A model generated the notes under the pieces. The model did not search any database and was not told the origin of the DNA. It saw nothing but the letters and a program-made list of their open reading frames with translations. Positions 27,937 to 36,288 of a stretch of 52,486 bases of DNA are shown here, in pieces. Position numbers and translations under genes: made by a program. Source of the stretch: Paraburkholderia silviterrae (lineage in GTDB: Bacteria > Pseudomonadota > Gammaproteobacteria > Burkholderiales > Burkholderiaceae); the NCBI RefSeq assembly GCF_004353915.1, contig NZ_SMRP01000041.1, forward strand, positions 1-52,486, read 5' to 3'. Each line of letters opens with the position of its first letter. The stretch's first letter is position 1.

Positions 27937-28218
27937 TTAGTGCGCTGACATCTGGTCGTGCTGGTCGACCGCAGCCGAAGGTTCGCCGCGATGCGTTCCG
28001 GCCTCATGGCGCGCCTTGTTTTGCGCGATTTGCTGCGCATTGGGCGGGTACCGCGTCGGGCTCGACTGCGTCAGGCCGTCGTGTCGGGCCTGAACCAGTT
28101 CCTGGCGGACCTGATCACGTGTCTTGCCCTGTGGCTGCGTCTGCGCCAGCGCCGCCGGCGCGGTCGCGCCGAGTGCAACGGCAATCGCGACGAGCGCAAT
28201 CGGGGATTTTGCGTTCAT
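27937..28218 (-). CDS. Small exported DUF4148-like protein
   Basis: 93 residues from the ATG at 28218 with GGAG upstream. Signal peptide PIALVAIAVALGATAPAALAQ, then a short mature part beginning TQPQGKTRDQVRQELVQARHDG, the pattern of DUF4148 proteins abundant in Burkholderiaceae. The mature chain has several His residues (about six), so periplasmic metal binding is possible but not shown. It converges on the czc operon and may belong to the same response. Confidence 0.8.
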   Translation of the reverse strand: MNAKSPIALVAIAVALGATAPAALAQTQPQGKTRDQVRQELVQARHDGLTQSSPTRYPPNAQQIAQNKARHEAGTHRGEPSAAVDQHDQMSAH

Positions 28219-28351
28219 GGTGAATCTCCTTCTCTTTGGACTTCCGGATAAAGGAAGTCGGGTTGAACGGGCTTGACGGAGCGCCGGCGCAACGGCCATG
28301 CAAGCGGTCGTGAAGGGCGTGCTCGTTCGAACTGCCTGCCCGCCGCCTGGA

Positions 28352-28421
28352 CCCGTTGCACGGCGCCCGTTGCACGGCGCCCGTTGCACGGCGCCCGTTG
28401 CACGGCGCCCGTTGCACGGCG
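28352..28421. repeat. 14-bp tandem repeat, five perfect copies
   Basis: CCCGTTGCACGGCG repeated five times without change, about 130-200 bases upstream of the DUF4148-like gene on the minus strand. The 408-base gap 28219-28626 otherwise holds no recognised gene. It may be a slippage-variable repeat or a site array. Confidence 0.95.
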
Positions 28422-28626
28422 CCCACTTCCTCGCTGGAAGCTGCGTTCAATATGGCTCACGCGCGGTGCGCCGACGTGATCGCAAGATGACGATTTGGGA
28501 GGAAAGGCGTGCGGCGGCGAAAGGCGCTGCGGGGATCGCATGACATCGTTGTCATTGGCTCGTCATGCCCCCGCACCGCCGGCACGTCACCATGCGTTCA
28601 GATCAGCACGACCCAGAGAGGATGAA

Positions 28627-28848
28627 ATGCCGTTGCCACGCCTTCTTGTTTGTATGTTCTGCGTGGCGCTGCTGGCGGCTTGCGCACAGAGCGCGGACCG
28701 CGGCGCGTCGGCGCGCGGCCCAGTCGATAACGCCGGCCAGCCCGCACTGCTGCCCGGCGAGCAGATCGACTATGCAGGACATCGATGCGGCAACCCGAAC
28801 ACCCATGTGAAAACGCACCTCTGCCTTTTTCCGCGCCGGCCATCGTGA
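28627..28848 (+). CDS. Small putative lipoprotein
   Basis: 73 residues from the ATG at 28627, preceded by AGAGGA. The signal peptide RLLVCMFCVALLAAC ends in a lipobox with Cys19; the mature part (SADRGASARGPVDNAG...) contains no known domain, but has two Cys residues (GHRCGNPNTHVKTHLC) that could form a disulfide or bind metal. Its position beside the metal efflux operon is suggestive only. Function unknown. Confidence 0.6.
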   Translation: MPLPRLLVCMFCVALLAACAQSADRGASARGPVDNAGQPALLPGEQIDYAGHRCGNPNTHVKTHLCLFPRRPS

Positions 28849-29134
28849 CGCTGACGGCGCGGCACTGACAGCATCCGGCCATAGTCCGCACAGCCGCTAT
28901 CCCAGAAGGGATAGAATCCGCTCATACTTGCATTCGATCAGGCTCCGGGTGCAACGCGCAGGAAAGCCATGCTCGCCGCAAGCGCCCATGGTGCCGGGGT
29001 TATAAGCGCAATAATAAGTTCCACATGTGAAAATCGCTATGGGCTCGAGCGGGCGCGGATGCCAGAATGCGGGCCGCTCCGCAAGGCACAAACTGTCGCC
29101 TTGGCGAGTCGCGCACGCACCTGGAGGTCCCCTC

Positions 29135-32035
29135 ATGAAAAACCACGGCCTGTCACGGCGAGGTTTTCTCAAAGCCAGCATGCTGGCGGGCGTGGCGGTA
29201 TATGTGGCGCCGTTCGGCAGCCGCGCATTCGCTGCCCTGTTCGAAGAAAAACTCCTCACGCCGGTCAAATGGGATGCCGCCAACGGCACCCCCAAGTTCC
29301 GTATCGACGGCATTGCCAAAGTCACGGGCTCGAAAATCTTCGCGCGCGATGTGCGCGCGTCGGACATGCCCCATTGGCCGCAGCAGCAGGCCCACGCGCT
29401 GATCCTGCGCGCGACCCGGGCCGACCGCCTCTATGAAGGCTTCGACCTGACGCTGCTCGGCGACGATCTCAAGCCCGAGCGCATCGTCACCGCCGAGGAC
29501 CTCGCGCGTGACGGTATCGCGTTCCCGGCTTTCTACGGCGACGACATGCTGCTGCCCGCGGGCAAGACACCCGCCTACCTGGGCCACGCCGTCGCGATTC
29601 TCATCTACCACGACTTCGCGCGCTTCCGCTTCGCGAAGAACCTGCTCAAGTTCCGCGACGACGTGATTCGCTACGGCGCGGTCACCGGGCCGCTCGAACG
29701 CGATCCGTGGGGCACTTTCCGCTTCGTGCGCGTGGGCGGCAAGACGCCGTATGACGACGACGCCTATTCGAGCCTCAAGGACGCACCGATTTTCCCGAGC
29801 ATGATGCGCAAGCATCAGCCGGTCTGGCCGGACGCCAACGCGCACGGCAAGGTCGACGAGCAGGGCATGGCATACGCCGCCCAGATCGCCGACGAACTCG
29901 ATCATCCGTCTGCGGATTGGCTGGTGTTCGACCGCGAATACAACACGCAGTCGATCGACACCGCCGCGCTCGAGCCCGACAACGCCAACGGCTGGTACGA
30001 CGCCGCCACGCAGTCGCTGCACCTCGTGGTGCCGACGCAGTCGCCGCTCGAAGTCGCGGGATCCGTCGCGGAAATGGCTGCGAAGAGCCACTACCCGGTC
30101 AAGCAGTTGTTCCTGCACCCGTGCTACACGGTCGGCTACGGCTCGAAGGATCACTTCAACGTGCCGTACTACGGGCTCGTGGCCGCGCTCTATGGCGACG
30201 GCCGCCCGGTGCGTTTCGCGAACGACCGCTATGAGCAGTTCCAGACCTCGCTCAAGCGCCACGCGTTCAAGATGCATTACCGCATCGCCGTCGACCGCAA
30301 GACGGGGCTGCTGCAGTCGTTCAAGGGCGACTTCGAGGCAAACGGCGGCGGGCGCTGCAACTTCTCGCCTTCGGTGGCGATGGTGGGCGCGACGGCCGCG
30401 CAATCGATCTACTACTTCCCGAAGAACGACTTCGCCACGGTGGCGATCGCCTCGCGCGCGATCGACGCGGGCTCGGCGCGCGGCTACGGCACGCTGCAGA
30501 GCATGGCCGCGACCGAGATGGCCATCGACGAAATCGCCGCGCAGCTCGGGGTCGATCCGATCGATTTCCGTCTGAAGAATGCGCTGCGCTCGGGCATGAA
30601 GAACACCCAGGGCGCGATTCCCGCGGGCGCGATCCGCGTGGACGATGTGCTCGAACGCGCGAAGGTCCATCCGCTGTGGACGCAGCGCGAAAAGCGCAAG
30701 GCCGAGTACGAGGCCGCCAACCCGGGCAAGCGCTATGGCGTGGGCTTCGCCTGCGTGCAAAAGGACTTTGGTACGGGCTCCGAAGCATCGCTCGCGAAGG
30801 TCGAGATCGACGAGAACGGCGCCATCACGCTTCATCACACGGGCGCGGAGATCGGCACGGGCATGTCGACCTCGCAGGCCGTGGCCGTGGCGAAGTGGCT
30901 CGGCAAGCCCGCAGCGGACATCCGCGTGGCCGTGACCGACTGGCCGGACCTGCCGATGGTCACGAGCGGCGACCCCTACATCATGAGCCAGGCCGATCAG
31001 GACAAGTTCAGCGCCAATCCGCGCTGGACGCCGAACATCGCCTCGCCGTCGAGCGCCACGAACTCCGCGTTCTACTTCACGCACAGCACGCGTGAAGCCG
31101 CGCGCGCCGTGTTCCGCTATGGCCTGTGGCCGGCGGCCATGTCGATCTGGACGCAGGGTCTCGGCGGCGGGCAGGCCGCGCCGCTCGTCGTGCGCATCGA
31201 AGACGCGCGCTGGGTGGACGGCAAGCTGACCGCCGCAGGCCTCGAGCCGCTGCCGCTCGAACAGCTCGCGAAACAGGCCCATGCGCTGGGCCTCGCGACT
31301 GGCGCGGTCGTGCACGTGTTCAATCGCTGGCAATGGGCCGAAGCCGAATTCGATGTCGGCGGTGCGGTCGAGCGCCTGCCGATCGACGGTCTTTCGCTGC
31401 GTTATGGCACGGCCAACGCGGGCGAGAGCGGCACGCCCGCAGCGGCCACGGCGGCCCCGGACGCGGCGGCACGCAAGGGCGCGCCCGTTGCCATGGCGCC
31501 CGCGACGCTGCCGCCCACGGCGAACGGCTATCGCGTGCTGGACCGCAAGCGCGTGTTCATCCCGCCGATGAGCCGCAACAACGCGGCGGTGACCTACTAC
31601 AGCGCGGTCGGCACGCTCGTCGAGCTCGCCGTGCACGAGGCCACGGGCAAGGTGGAGCTGCTCACGCATCACTCGATCATGGAGTGCGGCAACCAGATCT
31701 CGCCGCAGCTCGTCTCGGGCCAGCTGCAGGGCGGTGTCGCCATGGGCATCGGCCACGCGCTGCACGAATATCTGCCGCTCTATGAAGACGGCCCCGGCAA
31801 CGGCACCTGGAACTTCAATCGTTACCACGTGCCGCGCGCATCGGACGTCGCCGTCTGGACGCAGACCGGCGAAGTGCTGCCGGCGCTCTCCGAAACCGAT
31901 CCGCCCAAGGGCATTGCCGAAGTGGTGATGATTCCCGTGGTGGGCGCGGTCGTGAACGGTGTCGCGCACGCCATCGGCCATCGCTTCACCGACTTGCCGG
32001 TGACCCCGCAAAAAATCCTGGAGGTGCTCGCATGA
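29135..32035 (+). CDS. Molybdenum hydroxylase large subunit, Tat-exported
   Basis: 966 residues from the ATG at 29135, preceded by GGAGG. The twin-arginine signal LSRRGFLKASMLAGVAV sends the folded enzyme to the periplasm. The rest is the xanthine dehydrogenase/isoquinoline 1-oxidoreductase beta-type molybdopterin subunit: ESxSARGYGT-like substrate region (AGSARGYGTLQ), GAEIGTGMSTSQAVAVA, and the C-terminal PPKGIAEVVMIPV where the catalytic Glu is kept but the usual GxGE reads GIAE. It probably oxidises an aldehyde or an N-heterocycle and passes electrons to the FeS subunit and cytochrome c encoded next. The 286-base gap upstream (28849-29134) shows no other gene. Confidence 0.88.
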   Translation: MKNHGLSRRGFLKASMLAGVAVYVAPFGSRAFAALFEEKLLTPVKWDAANGTPKFRIDGIAKVTGSKIFARDVRASDMPHWPQQQAHALILRATRADRLYEGFDLTLLGDDLKPERIVTAEDLARDGIAFPAFYGDDMLLPAGKTPAYLGHAVAILIYHDFARFRFAKNLLKFRDDVIRYGAVTGPLERDPWGTFRFVRVGGKTPYDDDAYSSLKDAPIFPSMMRKHQPVWPDANAHGKVDEQGMAYAAQIADELDHPSADWLVFDREYNTQSIDTAALEPDNANGWYDAATQSLHLVVPTQSPLEVAGSVAEMAAKSHYPVKQLFLHPCYTVGYGSKDHFNVPYYGLVAALYGDGRPVRFANDRYEQFQTSLKRHAFKMHYRIAVDRKTGLLQSFKGDFEANGGGRCNFSPSVAMVGATAAQSIYYFPKNDFATVAIASRAIDAGSARGYGTLQSMAATEMAIDEIAAQLGVDPIDFRLKNALRSGMKNTQGAIPAGAIRVDDVLERAKVHPLWTQREKRKAEYEAANPGKRYGVGFACVQKDFGTGSEASLAKVEIDENGAITLHHTGAEIGTGMSTSQAVAVAKWLGKPAADIRVAVTDWPDLPMVTSGDPYIMSQADQDKFSANPRWTPNIASPSSATNSAFYFTHSTREAARAVFRYGLWPAAMSIWTQGLGGGQAAPLVVRIEDARWVDGKLTAAGLEPLPLEQLAKQAHALGLATGAVVHVFNRWQWAEAEFDVGGAVERLPIDGLSLRYGTANAGESGTPAAATAAPDAAARKGAPVAMAPATLPPTANGYRVLDRKRVFIPPMSRNNAAVTYYSAVGTLVELAVHEATGKVELLTHHSIMECGNQISPQLVSGQLQGGVAMGIGHALHEYLPLYEDGPGNGTWNFNRYHVPRASDVAVWTQTGEVLPALSETDPPKGIAEVVMIPVVGAVVNGVAHAIGHRFTDLPVTPQKILEVLA

Positions 32036-32757
32036 CGCTCGCCCAATCCGCTGCATCCGCGGCCAGCGCCAGCGCCGCCGCAGTGGCTTCACAGGCTGCT
32101 TCGCAAGCAGCAAGCCAACCTGACGCTGCATCTGCCGCGCAACCGGCCTCGCAACCCGCCGCGCAAGCGGGTGCGGCAGCGCCCGCGCCCGTTGAGCGTC
32201 CGCTCGTGCAGTACAAGCCGAAAGCGCTCTCGCTCACCATCAACGGCAAGGACGTCGGCCCGCTGCAGGTGCCCGAGGGCCTCATGATGATCGAGTTCCT
32301 GCACGAGTACGCGGGCCTGACCGGCTCGCGCCTCGGCTGCGGGCAGGGCGTCTGCCACGCGTGCGTGGTGATCCTCGACAAGCCGGACGGCTCGAGCGAG
32401 GAAATGCGCACCTGCATCACCGGCGCGCACTTCTTCAATGGCCGCAAGATCCGCACGATCGAAGGGCACGCCAAGCGCAACGAGGCCGGCGAGGTGGTCG
32501 AGCTTTCGCCCATCCAGCAGAAGTTTCTCGATCACTTCAGCTTCCAGTGCGGCTACTGTACGCCGGGCTTCGTCAACGCGGCGACCGTGCTGCTCGAACG
32601 CCTCAAGCGCGAGCCGGTCGCGAAGGCCGACGTGGAAAGCACGATCATGTCCGCGCTCGACGGCCACATCTGCCGCTGTACGGGCTATGTGCGCTACTAC
32701 GAAGCGGTGAAGGACGTGGTGATGAGCACGCCCGGACTCGTGAAGGACGCGGCATGA
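32032..32757 (+). CDS. (2Fe-2S) subunit of the molybdenum hydroxylase
   Basis: 241 residues, overlapping the large subunit by four bases. Two [2Fe-2S] motifs are present: CGQGVCHACVVILDK...C (plant ferredoxin type) and CGYCTPG...CRCTG (helical domain). The first 55 residues are an unusual Ala/Ser/Gln-rich extension (repeats like SQAASQAASQ) not found in typical subunits of about 150-180 residues, with no clear signal peptide; the subunit is presumably carried out by the Tat signal of its partner. Confidence 0.92.
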   Translation: MTLAQSAASAASASAAAVASQAASQAASQPDAASAAQPASQPAAQAGAAAPAPVERPLVQYKPKALSLTINGKDVGPLQVPEGLMMIEFLHEYAGLTGSRLGCGQGVCHACVVILDKPDGSSEEMRTCITGAHFFNGRKIRTIEGHAKRNEAGEVVELSPIQQKFLDHFSFQCGYCTPGFVNAATVLLERLKREPVAKADVESTIMSALDGHICRCTGYVRYYEAVKDVVMSTPGLVKDAA

Positions 32758-33998
32758 AGCGCGCTCTCCTGACCCGCTTCGCGCACGGCGTGCTGCTGGC
32801 CGCCTGCGCGCTCACGCTCGCGGCCTGCGGCCGCGAGGAATCGTCCACTTCGGGCGCGGCGTTCACGCCCACGCCCGAGCAGGTCGCGCGCGGCCGTTAC
32901 CTCACCAGGGCCGCCGACTGCGCCGCATGCCACACCGCGAAGGACGGCGCGCCGTTCGCGGGCGGCGCGCCGCTCGCTTCGCCGTACGGCACCTTCTACG
33001 GCTCGAACATCACGCCGGACAAGGACCACGGCATCGGCAACTGGAGCGCCGACGACTTCTATGCCGCGCTGCACGACGGCAACGCGCGCGGCAAGCGGCT
33101 CTATCCGTCGATGCCGTATACGTCGTACCGGCAGCTCTCGCGCGCCGACACCGACGCGATCTACGCCTACCTGATGACGGTGAAGCCGGTCGCGGTGGCC
33201 AACCAGGCGAACGACCTGAAGTTCCCGTACAGCTTGCGCTTCGGCATGGCGTTGTGGGACATGGTGTTCCTGAAGGATGCGCTGCCCGATGCCTCGGCGG
33301 GGCAGTCCGCCGACTGGCAGCGCGGCCGCTATCTCGCGAACGCGCTCGGCCACTGCGCCGAATGCCATACGCCGCGCAACGTGTTTGGCCAGCTCGTCGA
33401 TGCGAAGCCGCTCTCGGGCGCCGCGCTTGGCCGCGTGGTCGCGACGGACATCACGCCCGCGGGTCTCGCAGGCCGCGGCTGGACCGCCGCCGATCTGCAG
33501 ACGTTCTTCAGCGTCGGCATTGCGCCGCAAGGCTCGGCGTTCGGCGAGATGTATCCGGTCGTGCACCTGAGCACGCAGTACCTGAACAAGGACGATGTGC
33601 GCGCGCTGTCCGTCTATCTGCTCGGCGACACGCCGCCGGCGCCGCAGCCCGTGAAGGCCGTGGACGCCGACGCAGCGCAGCTCGCGGCCGGCCGCTCGGT
33701 GTATCTCGCCGTGTGCGCGGGCTGTCACGGGCTGGCGGGCGAGGGCAAGCCGCACGTGGCGGTGCCGATGAACGGCAACTCGACGGTGCGTCAGGCCGAT
33801 CCGCACAATCTGCTCGTGGCGATGCTCGACGGCATCGATACGCAGAAGTTCGCGGGCCTGGAAGACATGCAGGCGATGCCGGCGTTCGCGTCCACCCTCA
33901 GCGACGATGAGCTCTCGCAACTGGCGAACTACCTGCGCGCGACGTGGGGCGGGCAGAGCGCGAATGTTGTGGCGGCGGATGTGAAGGCGCTGCGGTAA
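32754..33998 (+). CDS. Three-haem cytochrome c lipoprotein (electron acceptor subunit)
   Basis: 414 residues, overlapping the FeS gene by four bases. Three CxxCH haem motifs: CAACH (about 61), CAECH (about 202) and CAGCH (about 323). A lipobox at Cys25 (LTLAAC) suggests membrane anchoring. This is the family that serves as membrane cytochrome subunit of alcohol dehydrogenases and periplasmic molybdenum aldehyde/nicotinate dehydrogenases, taking electrons to the respiratory chain. It completes a three-gene operon ending in a terminator. Confidence 0.92.
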   Translation: MKRALLTRFAHGVLLAACALTLAACGREESSTSGAAFTPTPEQVARGRYLTRAADCAACHTAKDGAPFAGGAPLASPYGTFYGSNITPDKDHGIGNWSADDFYAALHDGNARGKRLYPSMPYTSYRQLSRADTDAIYAYLMTVKPVAVANQANDLKFPYSLRFGMALWDMVFLKDALPDASAGQSADWQRGRYLANALGHCAECHTPRNVFGQLVDAKPLSGAALGRVVATDITPAGLAGRGWTAADLQTFFSVGIAPQGSAFGEMYPVVHLSTQYLNKDDVRALSVYLLGDTPPAPQPVKAVDADAAQLAAGRSVYLAVCAGCHGLAGEGKPHVAVPMNGNSTVRQADPHNLLVAMLDGIDTQKFAGLEDMQAMPAFASTLSDDELSQLANYLRATWGGQSANVVAADVKALR

Positions 33999-34034
33999 GC
34001 GTTGGATCAAGCGCTGTATCAGGCGCTGCATACG
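33999..34034. repeat. Degenerate 12-bp tandem repeat directly after the cytochrome stop
   Basis: GCGTTGGATCAA, GCGCTGTATCAG and GCGCTGCATACG in a row, starting at the base after the TAA. Neighbouring copies agree at about nine of twelve positions. Confidence 0.55.
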
Positions 34035-34039
34035 CTAAT

Positions 34040-34076
34040 AAAAAAGCGGGCCTCGAATTTCGAGGCCCGCTTTTTT
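34040..34076. terminator. Bidirectional terminator
   Basis: Seventeen-base-pair stem with arms AAAAAAGCGGGCCTCGA / TCGAGGCCCGCTTTTTT and a three-base loop, with a T run on both strands. It separates the cytochrome gene (+) from the racemase-like gene (-). Confidence 0.95.
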
Positions 34077-34083
34077 GTGCACT

Positions 34084-34836
34084 TTAGTCTGCGTTCCTGC
34101 TGCTCAACAACCGCTCCAGCGGTTCAGGCAGGCCACGATTCGGCTTGACTGGCGGCTGGGCGAAACTGCCTTTGGTCGCCTTTTTCGGGCTCAGGCGGAT
34201 CAGGCCTTCAAGCTGGGTGATCGCGCTCGATACACCATCGACCACTGGCACCGGCAGTTCGTGACGGATCTCGCGCGCGAGTCCTGCGAGCGGCGCGCCC
34301 GCGATGATGATGACGTCGGCGCCGTCGTTCTCGACCACCTCGTTGCACAGCGCCTTGAGGCGTTGCGCGTAATCCTGCTGCACGCTGCCGATATCGCGCA
34401 GCGGTTCCTCGAGTGCGCGGATGCTCGCGAGCCTGCTCGCCAGATGGCTGCGCTCGACCGTCTCGCGGTACCACGCCTTGATACGCGGCGAAATCGCGAT
34501 GATCGAAAAGCGCTGCCCCAGCGTGGCGGCGGTCATCAGCGACGCTTCGGTCAGCCCGACCACCGGCACGTCGAGCAACTCCTTGATGCCCTGCAGGCCC
34601 GGGTCGCCGAACGCCGCGACCACGACGCCATCGTAGGTGCCAGCGCGTTCGGCAGCCACGCACGCGCTCGCGTACGCGCCCACCAATGCTTCGAAGCGCG
34701 TCTCGATGTACGCGACGCCAAACGGCGCGGTCGCGACTTCGATCTCGGTGCCGGGCGAGGCGCTGCGCTGCGCTTCCGCCTTGATCAGCGTCGAGACGCT
34801 CTCGGAGATATTAGGGTTGATCACGAGGATCTTCAT
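34084..34836 (-). CDS. Hydantoin racemase-like protein without the catalytic cysteines
   Basis: 250 residues from the ATG at 34836, which has GGAG eight bases upstream; an ATG at 34848 would bury that site. The fold is Asp/Glu/hydantoin racemase (MKILVINPNISESVST..., FGDPGLQGIKELLDVPVVG). Known racemases of this family use two cysteines, in ACFGDPGL and GCAGM. Here they are Ala75 (VAAFGDPGL) and Ala181 (IAGAPLAG); the only cysteines, 59 and 164, are elsewhere. The usual two-base racemase chemistry therefore looks impossible. Last gene of a tight four-gene operon, 14 bases after the dihydropyrimidinase-like gene. Confidence 0.82.
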   Translation of the reverse strand: MKILVINPNISESVSTLIKAEAQRSASPGTEIEVATAPFGVAYIETRFEALVGAYASACVAAERAGTYDGVVVAAFGDPGLQGIKELLDVPVVGLTEASLMTAATLGQRFSIIAISPRIKAWYRETVERSHLASRLASIRALEEPLRDIGSVQQDYAQRLKALCNEVVENDGADVIIIAGAPLAGLAREIRHELPVPVVDGVSSAITQLEGLIRLSPKKATKGSFAQPPVKPNRGLPEPLERLLSSRNAD

Positions 34837-34850
34837 GTGGCGCTCCAATC

Positions 34851-36278
34851 TCAGAGGTCGAGGTACTGCGGTTTGCCGGCCGCGAGAAACTGGCCCCGGC
34901 CCGCTTCAGGCTCGAGATAGCGGCCGTTCTCGACCAGCAGTTCGCCGCGCGACAGGCAGTGCTTCGGCCAGCCGTGGACGGTGCGGCCCTCGTAGGGCGT
35001 GTAGTCGACGTTGTGGTGCAGGGCGTCGTTCGCGATGGCGACTTGCTTGAGCGGGTCCCACAGCACGATGTCGGCGTCGGAGCCGACCGCGATGGTGCCC
35101 TTGCGCGGATACAGGCCGTACAGCTTCGCGGGATTCAGCGACGTCAGCTCGACGAATTTGTGCAGCGACAGCTTGCCGTGGCTCACGCCGTCGAACAGCA
35201 GCGCGAGCCGCGTCTCGATGCCGGGGATGCCGTTCGGGATGTGCTCGAACGAGACTTCTTCGCCGCCGGGCTTCTTGCCCTGGGGATCGTCGTACGAGAA
35301 CGGTGCGTGGTCGGACGAAAACACGCTGAAAATGCCGCGCTTCAGTGCGCTCCACACGGCCTTCTGGCTCGACGAGTCGCGCGGCGGCGGACTGCACACG
35401 CATTTGGCGCCGTGATAGCCGTCTTCATGGCCGAGGTCTTCCGCAGTCAGATACAGATACTGCGGGCAGGTCTCGGCGTAGATATGGAGGCCGCGCCGCT
35501 GCGCCCATTCGATCTGCTCGATCGCATCCTGGCCCGACACGTGAACGATCAGGATCGGCACGTCGACGAGTTCGGAGAAGGCAATCGCACGGTGCGTTGC
35601 CTCGCGCTCGACGGCGGCGGGGCGCGAGAGCGCGTGATACTTCGGCGCGTGCTTGCCCGCTTCGGTGAGCTTGTCGGTCAGCCATGCGATGCAGTCGGAG
35701 TTCTCGGCATGCACCATGACCAGCGCCTGATTGCGGCGCGCCACGTCCATCACTTCGAGGATCTCGCGGTCGCTGAGCTTGAGATCGTCGTAGGTCATGT
35801 AGATCTTGAACGACGTGTAGCCGGCCGCGATCAGTTCCGGCAGTTCGCGCTCCAGCACCTCGGGCGTGGGATCGGAGACGATCAGGTGGAACGCGTAGTC
35901 GGTGACCGCGCGGCCGTCGGCGCGGCGATGGTAGTCGGCCACGGCGGCCTTGAGCGACTGTCCCTTTTCCTGCGCGGCGAACGGGATCACCGTAGTGGTG
36001 CCGCCGCACACGGCGGCGCGCGTGCCGCTCAGGAAGTCGTCGGCCATCTTCAGCCCTTCGGGCATGGGCTGATCGAGATGGCAGTGCGCGTCGATGCCGC
36101 CGGGCAACGCCAGCAGGCCGGTCGCGTCGATCTCGCGCGCGCCTGCGCCAAGCTCGCGGGCCAGCGCCACCACGACGCCGTCCTTCACGCCAATATCGCA
36201 GTTAAAGCGCTCGGACGCGGTCACCACGTCGGCATTGCGGATCACGAGGTCGTATCCGGTTGTCATGGTGTTTGTCAT
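34851..36278 (-). CDS. Dihydropyrimidinase/hydantoinase-like cyclic amidohydrolase
   Basis: 475 residues from the ATG at 36278 (MTNTMTTGYDLVIRNAD), with a GAGAG site upstream; a TTG at 36296 is less likely. Metal ligands are all visible: HxH in GGIDAHCHLDQPMPEG, the carboxylated Lys in SFKIYMTYD, His in MVHAENSD and IVHVSGQD, and Asp in SSDHAPFS. The enzyme opens a cyclic ureide or imide ring such as dihydropyrimidine or hydantoin. No carbamoylase gene is nearby, so the next step is unclear. It lies 10 bases after the decarboxylase-like gene. Confidence 0.88.
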   Translation of the reverse strand: MTNTMTTGYDLVIRNADVVTASERFNCDIGVKDGVVVALARELGAGAREIDATGLLALPGGIDAHCHLDQPMPEGLKMADDFLSGTRAAVCGGTTTVIPFAAQEKGQSLKAAVADYHRRADGRAVTDYAFHLIVSDPTPEVLERELPELIAAGYTSFKIYMTYDDLKLSDREILEVMDVARRNQALVMVHAENSDCIAWLTDKLTEAGKHAPKYHALSRPAAVEREATHRAIAFSELVDVPILIVHVSGQDAIEQIEWAQRRGLHIYAETCPQYLYLTAEDLGHEDGYHGAKCVCSPPPRDSSSQKAVWSALKRGIFSVFSSDHAPFSYDDPQGKKPGGEEVSFEHIPNGIPGIETRLALLFDGVSHGKLSLHKFVELTSLNPAKLYGLYPRKGTIAVGSDADIVLWDPLKQVAIANDALHHNVDYTPYEGRTVHGWPKHCLSRGELLVENGRYLEPEAGRGQFLAAGKPQYLDL

Positions 36279-36288
36279 GTTGTGTCTC

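Noticed and set aside
28352..28421. CRISPR array
   Set aside because: Units are only 14 bp and contiguous, with no spacers and no cas genes nearby.
29153..32131. Antisense open frame of 992 codons opposite the molybdenum hydroxylase genes
   Set aside because: The protein is Arg/His/Ala-rich without domains and mirrors the codon bias of the genuine Tat-signal enzyme on the plus strand; it is a GC-rich shadow.
34084..36278. Complete hydantoin-to-amino-acid pathway (hydantoinase, racemase, carbamoylase)
   Set aside because: No carbamoylase gene is present and the racemase-like protein lacks its catalytic cysteines, so the standard hyu pathway is not supported.
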